NCBI GenBank assembly: GCA_038087015.1
Contig: JASBNA010000001.1
Location: 2,852,001-2,916,000 of the forward strand
Reading direction: 5' to 3'
Origin: Cerrena zonata
Taxonomy: Eukaryota; Basidiomycota; Agaricomycetes; Polyporales; Cerrenaceae
DNA: 64,000 nucleotides
Shown here: positions 1-8,881 of the stretch, one piece after another
Layout: each line of letters starts with the position of its first letter
Numbering within the stretch: position 1 is the first letter of the stretch
Program-made: the position numbers and the translations under genes
The notes under the pieces: generated by a model
What the model saw: only the letters and a program-made list of their open reading frames with translations
What the model was told of the DNA's origin: nothing
The model's database searches: none

Positions 1-81
1 GGACAAGCAGACAATCTCAAGAAGACTGAAAAGCCCCCAGAAAGAACATCCCACAGAATGTTGTCTGATCGGGGCAGCAAA

Positions 82-1488
82 TCAGTAACCCCAACGTCTG
101 CGCATGGTTGTCGTGGACAAGACGGAAGAATTGAGCAACGCATGTATATATTCGGCCTCCAAACATGTGACACCAAACCTTGCCATGTTATCTATGAAAG
201 GCTCTTCAGCACCGTGTGCCTTCCGGAAGGCATTGAGGATGATTGAAATGAAGGTGTCGTCGTAGCCAAAACAATCAACAAAGTAGTTGAGGTGGGGTCC
301 TAGAGATGGGACTTCAACAAGGGACTTGTCCATGGACCCGATAATCTCCCCGATGGAGTTTCGAAGGCGTGTGGCAAGCTCTAAAGACGGAGTCAGTTAT
401 ATTAATAGAAGTATCAAAAGAGATTGAACTTACTGTCGTGGATGATCCCAACTACATCTCCAGTTTCCTGATCGGTCTGGAAGGTGATCTTCCTTTTCCC
501 CTTCCCCTCTTGAGAGATGTCTACCTGGGATTCAACAAAATATATGACAGCACGAGTAAGTAAGATACTTACTGGAGGTGTTAAAATTTGTAGCAGAAGC
601 CCTCGCCGAAGACGATGGCTGGCTGGATGATGAAGGCTTGCTTGATGATGTCTTTGCAGAAGAAGAGGGCTTACTACTAGAGTCGGAGGACCTGGTTTGC
701 TTGATAGGAGAGGGCTGCCTTGCCGGCGTTGTATGCGGGTTAGGTGGAGGCAGATCCTTTCGTATTTGAAGTCTTGCGAAAGGGATATTGAGGGCTTCCC
801 CGTGAGTGTTTATACCAAGGATACGATCCATGTCAGGACCGGGTGTCTCATCCGAATCCTTGCCTGTTCGAGGCTTCATCAATAGAAAATGGAACGCTTC
901 CCCAAGGGTTGCACAACCCTTCAACTTGCGGTAAGGATTGTCTTCGATCTCGCGAGAAAGGTCAGCCCTACAATTAGTGAGTAATATACATGATAGTTAG
1001 CCGCACTACATGCTTACCAGCTTAAGTATATGCATGATCGTTTGCTATTCCCAAAGAGTACCGCATAAAAGTCCCAGTGGTCGGGATCATCCTTCTCGAG
1101 GTTGCCCAGATAGTTGATGTCAGGACTATCTTTAACAACCTCTGCAATTTTAGTTGCCGAGAGATGTGAGATAGCGGAGAACGTCGTTTGCATAGCGAGG
1201 TACAACTCTGCCTCATCCCGTGAACGACACATGATCGAGAGAGGTAGAGAGGGGCTACCGTAAGTCGAGAATTCAATTTTCTTGAGCCAGCTATGAACGT
1301 ATGACATTAGATAACCTCCAATTTGCAGAGAGGAAACGTGCTCACACCGTGTGCCCACATATACCAGCATCCTCATCCCTACCGAGAATCACATAGACCG
1401 CTTCAGCGAAACTCGTTGGAGATTTTGTTGGTTCTGGTCCCTTCCAAGGTCGGTTGGGAATATCCTGGAGACTGTTGCTCTGAGCCAT
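82..1488 (-). CDS. Unrecognised basidiomycete protein with Ser-rich linker
   Basis: I do not recognise this family. Starting from the ATG at 1488 (MAQSNSLQDIP), a chain of about six exons can be joined with GT-AG introns. The first intron donor follows the codons for ILG. A roughly 115-residue exon (about 1290-1016) contains DPDHWDFYAVLFG. The next exon (about 965-560) has KGCATLGEAFHFLL and then a low-complexity run rich in Ser, Pro and Lys. Two short exons lead to the last one (about 380-82), which contains HLNYFVDCFGYDD and ends with a TAA/TGA-type stop on the minus strand at 82-84. No signal peptide or membrane segment is visible. The exon chain staying open argues that this is a real gene. 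It is divergent from the KDZ transposase gene, with only about 240 bp between the starts; I infer no functional link. Confidence 0.5.
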
Positions 1489-2692
1489 GTCAGATATTGT
1501 GCAGAGTTGATTGGTGGGTTAGGTGGGAGTTGGGATAGTGGACGAGAGGGTTAAATGTGAAAGTGGTTGAAATCCGAACAGAACGCGCGAGTGCTCTTGG
1601 ATGGTATGAACCTTTCGCTTAACACAACATGCTCTCACCACGACTTCCACCACGTTCTGCCTCTATCCCATGCTCCTCTTACCATCACTCAGCTGACTAG
1701 ATAACTTTCTCAATTATCTTGTTAATACCTCATGTCTATGGGATTTCGTATAGCCAAGCGTGTCCAAAATACCACGTTACAGCGGAGAGTGCGCCCACGT
1801 CAAGATGACGGGCCCTCTTCATACAGCTTCAATACCCATCAAGTTTCTGAAGTCCATACACGTGGAAAGCAACTGGAGGAGAACTCAAAGGTTGATGAGA
1901 GAATAAGAACATCACTCGCTGGTCAGTTCATTTCGATTCTCTGTTTTGACAACAAAACTGAGTAAAGACAGGTTTACACAAGGATACCCGTGACTTGCTG
2001 ACCGGTGGGATATCCTACGGTAATGACGATGCACAAGACGATGCGGGTGGTAATGATGTGAGAATGGAGTTTGACCCATCTGCATGGGAGGACGTTCCAG
2101 AAGATGTTGAGGAGGGAGAAGTTTTTTGGCATGCTATACGCGCTGCATCTGTACTTCAGTGGAGGTAAGCCCTATTCCTATATTTTTCACTTTCATTCTA
2201 CTAATAGTTAAAGTTTTCAGGAATCGAGGTCGACGATATAGATGCGAGCGAAGCTGGAAGACGAGGCGCGACCAGCATTTCAAGAGTTGGGAGCAGGTAC
2301 ATGTTAACGTTGTGGACACATATCTTGCGTGGAAGCGTTCCTCACCCGCAGATGCTTCAAGCAATACACCACCATCTCCTCCTTCAGATCCTAGATCAAA
2401 CCTTTCATCTGACCCTCCGTTGGGTGTCCCATACACAATTCAAATTTACGATATCTTCACTCTTGAAGATAAGTATACTGTCTACCGTCCTCATACAAGT
2501 ACCTCTCCTGCTATCGACTTCGCTCATCATGGATACCTCGTTAAAACCCCCATTGAGCCGACGGTTGGTGTCTCGTTTCGAACGTTGAACCTATTCCACC
2601 GAATTAGACTGCGAAAGCCGTCATTTAGTGTAGAGGCCTTCACGAAGGTTGTTTGCGATCACTACGGGGTAGGTATGTAATTCCGACTTTGT

Positions 2693-3407
2693 CACTGGAT
2701 CGTAGCCCAAATTTTAGGCTTCATAAAAGTAAGGTCAAATTTTATAAAAAGTCTCTTACAAAATATGATTTTAAGCACCTAAAAATTGTCAAAAAATGCA
2801 GAATTTCAGCAAAATTTGATGAATCATAAAATCCTTGGCTAATTCAGACTTTTGTATCTAATTTTTAGACTTTAGAAATATTGAATTTTTGTTTATTTTT
2901 TATTGGAGAAAAGTTTACTATACAAAATTCCAAATTTTGATACACTTTTATTTCCCTAGAAATCATAATATAATTGTATATATCAAAATAAAGTGTTATA
3001 AATAGAGAGCCTAGAGAGAAGATATAGACTACTATTGTTGGTAAATCATAGTCTCTGTCAATTATATTATCTGATAGAGATATTTAAGTATGCAATATCA
3101 CTGACCTTTCCAAATTAGCAGTTTAAATTTTATATCACTTTTGGAGAAGCAAAAGTGCATCAAAATTTGAAATTTTGTATAGTAAACTTTTCTCCAATAA
3201 AAAATAAACAAAAATTCAATATTTCTAAAGTCTAAAAATTAGATACAAAAGTCTGAATTAGCCAAGGATTTTATGATTCATCAAATTTTGCTGAAATTCT
3301 GCATTTTTTGACAATTTTTAGGTGCTTAAAATCATATTTTGTAAGAGACTTTTTATAAAATTTGACCTTACTTTTATGAAGCCTAAAATTCAGGCCACGA
3401 TCCAGTG
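2693..3407. mobile_element. 715 bp palindromic CACTG-ended MITE, copy 1 (in intron)
   Basis: Non-coding AT-rich element that starts CACTGGATCGTAGCC and ends with the near-complement GGCCACGATCCAGTG. It is flanked by TGT at 2690-2692 and TGT at 3408-3410, a perfect 3-bp target duplication. Its two arms (about 2693-2950 and 3150-3407) are inverted repeats of roughly 260 bp that are almost perfectly complementary. The centre of about 200 bp contains AGATATAGACTACTATTGTT, shared with copies 2 and 3. It carries no transposase. It lies entirely inside an intron of the KDZ gene (2669-3447); without it and one TGT the intron would be 61 bp, a normal size here. The 3-bp duplication and CACTG ends fit the CACTA/CMC group by inference. 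Confidence 0.92.
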
Positions 3408-4911
3408 TGTTAGTCACTGTATGCTGAACGAAATCTCTGTCACCTAGATCCCCTATCATGAATTCCTCCGAACGGTGTTTTCAGATACATACGAGACCTT
3501 TGTCCATGTGTTACGGGAGGTTGATAAGAGGACTAGGGAGGTTTTGAGGTGGAATACACCTAACTGGAGGGTACAAAATGCATGTAAAGCTTGTTGCTAC
3601 AAGGTATGTATGTTCTTATGTTCTTACAAGGGGTACCCTGTACTGACCAGTATCATTTTCTTAGCTCGAAGATGAGCCTGAACTAAAATACTCCAGGTTT
3701 GTCATCTACGATGGCAATGATAGCCTCAAACGCATCGCGAAAGTGGGAGACCGTCAAGTAGCTGATGCGCGAGTATTCACCGACACTGATTACTTCCTCA
3801 CTCGTGAATTTGTTGATCAATACGCGAACGAAGTCCCGCGAAGACAAACCAAGGCGCCACCAGTCCATGCTAACACAGATGATGAAGACGACCCAGAGCC
3901 GGATGAGACGGCGGAGCCTGACGACGATCCCGGTGGTGATCCCACTGACGGCAGTGGTCAGAATGACGACGAAACTGCCGACCCGTGTGTCAAGAATTGG
4001 AAGGCAGCCGCTGAAGATTCCAAGAAACGGTCTTGGGGTATCTTCGACGAGAATGGACTGTTTGCGAGTGCCTGCCGCCATGGACTCATTCTTTGGTTAG
4101 CAGATATGGTGAAAAGCGGTGAACTGTAAGTTTTTCGACTCTATTTTCTATGTCTAATCCTAAGCTAATGATATTTGTTGTTATAGAGCAAAATATCTGA
4201 TTGCAATGGTCGCAAAGCTCCTGGACACACTCGATGATCGTACGTTGAACACCTATGACATTGGATGCAAGTTCCTTTCGACCATCCGGAACTCTAGTCT
4301 TAGCGAGACATTTTTCAGTAAAGGCCACAACTTCATCGTCAACGCATTCCATGGATACACTCATTCATATAACTGTCAGCTTCGGCACCATCCAAATATC
4401 ACAGTGGGTGCGGGTTTGGAGAACTTCGAAACCCTCGAAAGGGTCTTCAGCTCTTCCAATCAGCTTGCGTCGATTACCCGCTATGCATCTGCTTTCCGTT
4501 GCCGCCTCTTCATTGACCTATACTTCCGTCAATGGGATGAAGAGAAGTATGCAAACCTAGGAACCTTCATATACAACAACTACCGGCAGGCACTTCGAAC
4601 TATCGCTGAGGATACCGAAGCGCTACAGTGTTCCCTTGAGATACTGGAAGTTACCCCTGAACGACTGGAGGAGCTAGGAAAAGAAGCAAACCTTTTTTTT
4701 TCGACACTTGGCAAGGAACGGCCCTGGGATGTACATGCAGTCATCTACGTTGAGCTGCTACAACGTCTCCGCCAACTCGACTCACAGCGGACGTCGAATA
4801 CCATACGTTTTAACAACACCATCCCCAATGACTACTCCTATACTAATAGCACCAACCCTACCGCTGGTTACTGGCAGGATACCGCGCAGACACGACAACT
4901 CGAGAAGCAAC

Positions 4912-5626
4912 CACTGGATCGTAACCCAAATTTTAGGCTTCATAAAAGTCAGGTAAAATTTTATAAAAATTCTCTTACAAAATATACTTTTTAGCATTAT
5001 AAAATTGTCAGAAAATGGTAAATTGTAGCAGAATTTGATAAATCATAAAAACCTATGTAAATTCAGACTTCTGTATTCAATTTGTAGACTTTAAAAATAT
5101 TGAATTTTCATATATATTTTTATTAGAGAAAAATTCACTTTGCAAAATTCAAAATTTTGATACACTTTTGTTTCTCCAAAAATCATAATATAATTGTATA
5201 TATCAAAATAAAGTTTATAAATAGAGAGCCTAAAGAGAAGATATAGACTACTATTGTTGGTAAATTATAGTCTCTGTCAATTATACTATCTGATAGAGAT
5301 ATTTAAGTATGCAATATCACTAACCTTTCCAAATTAGCAGTTTAAATTTTATATTACTTTTGGAGAAACAAAATTGTAACAAATTTTTGAATTTTGCAAA
5401 GTGAATTTTTCTCTAATAAAAAATGTATGAAAATTCAATATTTTTAAAGTCTACAAATTGAATACAGAAGTCTGAATTTACATAGGTTTTTATGATTTAT
5501 CAAATTCTGCTGCAATTTAGCATTTTCTGACAATTTTATAATGTTAAAAAGTATATTTTGTAAGAGAATTTTTATAAAATTTTACCTGACTTTTATGAAG
5601 CCTAAAATTTGGGCTATGATCCAGTG
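4912..5626. mobile_element. 715 bp palindromic CACTG-ended MITE, copy 2 (in coding exon)
   Basis: Same family and exactly the same length as copy 1, with ends CACTGGATCGTAAC and ATGATCCAGTG. The target duplication is AAC at 4909-4911 and AAC at 5627-5629. Long arms face each other and the central part (AGATATAGACTACTATTGTT) is nearly identical to copy 1. It interrupts the KDZ transposase coding exon between the codons for EKQ and the continuing RRVAIEEHSR stretch; leaving out the element and one AAC rejoins the frame exactly. The left arm starts with an open frame that runs into a stop at 4992-4994, so the host protein is truncated. Confidence 0.92.
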
Positions 5627-6566
5627 AACGACGTGTAGCGATTGAAGAGCACAGTCGTGTGCTTAACGAGGTTATTGAGATGGAGTTGCGGATGGGAATC
5701 GACGCCTCTGAGCGATGGCAACCTACATCCCCGGAGTACGTCGAGACTCTCCAATATATCGCTGAACGCAGGTATCACCAAGCCCTCAACAGCCTTCACA
5801 AGGTCGTTATCCAGCGGCTTTTTGAACTTCACAAGCTCAACCTTGCGCAAACTGGTAACACAATTAAAATATTTCTCTATTTCCGTCTTCTGATCTAGCA
5901 CTTTTAGGATACAAGCTGCGGACACATCTATCAAAGTCCCTGAAGAACCGTTCGAAGACAATCCGTCGAGCGGTGGCTGAGTACAATATCGCCGCACGCC
6001 TCCTTCATCCCCCTCGTCCCGCTCTTGATGCTTCAACTGTAATTGATTACAGTTTCCTCAATCAGTTCAGCCTACTACAAGACACACGGAACGACATTCG
6101 TGACAGTGAATGGGCTCGCACCGGCATCCGTGAAGCTGTCAAGTTACAGCAGCACATCAAACGTGCACAGGAAGAGGTCGTTCGATGCAACATTGAGATT
6201 CGCCGACTACACACAGGTATCCGTGATGAGCATCGCCACTTCGCGTCAGTCCTGGAGGAGCTCCGCAAAGAAGACAGCCCAATGTACGGCGTTGTCGAGG
6301 AGTTTGTTGAACGGCAGAGGGCGGTCAACCGCGACCTCCTTCGGCGAGTGTATGACATGTATGCACTCCCTGGGCTTACTGGTGTTGCCTCTGCTGGACG
6401 ACGACTTGGAGCCCCTCCTGATTCCACCTCTGCTGAAGAAGAGAACCCGATTCTAGATTTACGTGACAATCTCGGCGGCGAGGACGACGGCGAGGACGAT
6501 GATGAAGATGACACCATTACTGCCATTGACAATGCAATCCAGGTGTTTTCCATTCTCTCAGTGTAG

Positions 6567-6955
6567 TTAATAAGGTGTATATATAAGATTTTCTTCGCAA
6601 TTACACCATTCTTATTGTTTATAGATGAGGCTCTGTTTATAGTTGAACTTGTATATAGACGCAGTCATACTAATCTACTGTTGGATACCTCTACAAGTAA
6701 GCTTGAATGATAATAAAAGAATGAGAGAATAGAGAGATACAAGGAAATAGTGTTGTCGTCATGTGCGACGACAACGACGAGCAAGCGGGAGGGCGCGGTC
6801 GGGTACATATGCGGAGTAGTTGACAGGGACCTACACAGAGGAAAGCGCCAATAGAGTTGCATGTGTGGGGCCAGCTCGGCAGTGTTAGGAAGCTGTTCCG
6901 AGGCCTCTGAAGGATAGGACTTGGGGAAAGATAAATTGGGAGGGGACACTACTTA
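6567..6955. other. Downstream flank of KDZ gene, with small perfect hairpin
   Basis: No gene is seen here. It presumably holds the 3' untranslated part of the transposase gene and the right end of the KDZ element. A 9-bp perfect inverted repeat, GTTGTCGTC at 6752-6760 and GACGACAAC at 6767-6775, has a 6-base loop. The 13-mer GGCAGTGTTAGGA occurs near 6875 and again near 8311. Confidence 0.4.
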
Positions 6956-8261
6956 CAGCCGTTTCACAAAACCTAGTCGCAGTGTTCATTTTTTTTCGCT
7001 GTTTACCATGGTTTAAGCGCTACAATGTGGCTGAAGTGCCACACAGCATAATACCTGCTGTATCATAACCACTTTGGTTTTTAAGCTTGATTTGGGTTTT
7101 GGGATGCTATCCCTGTGTTCAGAATCAACTTACGAGGCCTCTGACGGTCTCAAACCAAGTATCCAACACTGGACCGTAGCCCAAATTTTGGGCTCCATAA
7201 AAGTAAAGTAAAATTTTATAAAAAGTCTCTTACAAAAGATGATTTTCAGACCCAAAAAATGATCTAAAAATTCTGAATTGCAACAGAAATTAATAAATCA
7301 CAAAAACCTGTGCAAATTCAGACTTTTATATCCACTTTTCAGAGTTCAAAAATGCTCAATTGTCATACATTTTTTGCTGGGGCAAAATTCAGTATGCAAA
7401 ATTCAACATTTTGATATACTTTTATCTTATCAAAAATTATAATATAATTGTATATATTAAAATAGAATTTCAGGAATAGACAGCCTAAAGAGAAGATATA
7501 GACTACTATTCTTAGTACATCATAGTCCCTGTCAATAAGAGTATTTGATGGAGGTATTTTGGTATACAATACTATGCATCTTGCCAATTTAGCAGTTTAA
7601 ATTTTATATCAGTTTAGGAAAAATAAATGTGTGTCAAAACTTTGAATTTTGGATTTCAAATTTTGCTCTAACAAAAAATGTATCAAAATTGAGCCTTTTT
7701 AAACTGTAAAAACTAGATACAAAAGTCAGAATTTATATAGGTTTTTGTGATTCATCAAATTCTGCTACAATTCTGAATTTTTACATCATTCTTTGGGTCT
7801 AAAAAGTATGTTTTGTAAGAGACTTTTTATAAAATTTTACTTTACTTTTATGGAGCTCGAAATTTGGGCTACGGTCCAGTGCAAAAGATTCTTGTGAGCT
7901 CGGTCAACGCACGTGCGGGCGTTAGAGGCCATCAATACGTTTCCCACATTTCCAAATTGAGACGTCTCATTTCGGTTGACGCCTGAGTGGCATCCCCATT
8001 GACTATAAGAACATTGCGGCATCGAGTACATAGTGTAGGGTGACGCACCGATAGATATCAGAAGTGAGAATACTGAAGTTCCACTCCATGAGTTATTCAC
8101 GCAGATTTAATGAGTGTAATGTCCATGTATGGAGTGTGGCTACCACGCATGCCGTGTGGCTGGCGCTGTGGCAAGGTGGAAAAGGCCGCCCATTTGCGCG
8201 CCTACAAGCCCAAAAACCGAGAAAAAATTGGACGCTGCGACTAGGTTTTCTGAAAGCGCTA
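6956..8261. mobile_element. Decayed inverted-repeat element with TA flanks, hosting MITE copy 3
   Basis: Terminal inverted repeats of about 44 bp can be aligned: CAGCCGTTTCACAAAACCTAG at the left and the complement of CTAGGTTTTCTGAAAGCGCTA at the right, sharing the block AAAACCTAGTCGCAG. Both ends abut TA (6954-6955 and 8262-8263), which would fit a TA-targeting family such as Tc1/mariner, though a 2-bp match is weak. Without the nested 715 bp element and one CAA the element would be about 588 bp. I see no transposase in it, so it is a non-autonomous element. Similarity between the ends is about three quarters, so it is old. Confidence 0.6.
7167..7881. mobile_element. 715 bp palindromic CACTG-ended MITE, copy 3 (older)
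   Basis: Third copy, again exactly 715 bp, with ends CACTGGACCGTAGCCC and GGGCTACGGTCCAGTG that are perfectly complementary. The target duplication is CAA at 7164-7166 and 7882-7884. The centre keeps AGAAGATATAGACTACTATT and GCAGTTTAAATTTTATATCA as in the other copies. The two arms differ from each other much more than in copies 1 and 2, so this insertion is older. It is nested in the element at 6956-8261. Confidence 0.9.
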
Positions 8262-8881
8262 TAAGGTAATTCCCTATGTGGAATAAAGGTCGCAGTTGTC
8301 GCAGTGTTACTGGCAGTGTTAGGATAACGGGGATATGGGGCTAATTAGCTTGCCATCAAAGTACCTTATGACTACCTAATAAGCGTTACTAAGGGTGATT
8401 TCCGGGTGATAATAGCAAGCACAGCCAAGCAAACCACCCAGTGCGGCTCCGATTGGGGCGGAAAGCCAAGGATGCATGTCGGACGACTGCTTTAGCCTTT
8501 CCCTACTCACAAATCCAGCACACTCGGATGGTATCACTTAACACTGCTGCTGAAGTGTCGATTATATGTCCCTCGAGATTGTGCCAGAAAGAGAAAATTG
8601 TGCAAAATGCACCCTAAGGAAATATGTCCATAAACCAAACAAATCCTAGTACCGATCTTCCAAGTCCTTACAGACATACAAGAAGATACTTAACCGTATA
8701 TGATGCACTAAGTAAATAATCAATGATAATAGATCTACCTCTACGAAAACTAGTATATATGCGTGAAAAGAAATGTTGTGAATGAGGAGAAACGTACGCT
8801 ATGCATATTCGTCCGTGAATGAGCAAGAAACAAATGCGGGGAAAGCAGGAATACACGAAAGCAAAAGCACAACAACAGGTA
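8262..8881. other. Intergenic region
   Basis: No gene is supported. The start contains GGTCGCAGTTGTCGCAGTGTTACTGGCAGTG, repeats of a GCAGTGTT word also seen near the left end of the decayed element, suggesting further transposon debris; the remainder before 8881 is probably the 3' untranslated region of the minus-strand GAS2 gene. Confidence 0.4.

Larger units (their letters stand above)
1732..6566 (+). pseudogene. KDZ-family transposase gene, interrupted by two 715 bp elements
   Basis: Kyakuja-Dileera-Zisupton (KDZ) DNA transposase, an RNase H-fold family expanded in Agaricomycetes. Exons are 1732-1921, 1972-2164, 2221-2668, 3448-3603, 3665-4125, 4187-4911, 5630-5854 and 5908-6566. They add to 3057 nt, exactly 1019 codons, when the inserted element at 4912-5626 plus one target duplication is left out. 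Family landmarks are the HYG/IPYHEFLRTVFSDTYE segment, NACKACCYK, GIFDENGLFASACRHG with GELAKY (the D...CRHG core), YDIGCKF, HGYTHSYNCQ, GAGLENFETLERVFS, RYASAFRCRLFIDLYFRQWD and LELRMGI-RW followed by QRLFELHKLNL. The C-terminus is acidic. The copy is otherwise free of stops, so the transposase was probably intact until the exon insertion. As it stands, translation would stop inside the element soon after 4911. I could not define the termini of the KDZ element itself. Confidence 0.88.

Noticed and set aside
3271..3459. Minus-strand frame inside MITE copy 1
   Set aside because: It follows the palindromic arm and has a counterpart in the other arm; no protein features.
1500..6960. CACTG-type ends belonging to the KDZ element itself
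   Set aside because: I looked for inverted ends around the KDZ gene that match the MITE ends and found none, so I do not claim that the KDZ transposase mobilises the 715 bp family.
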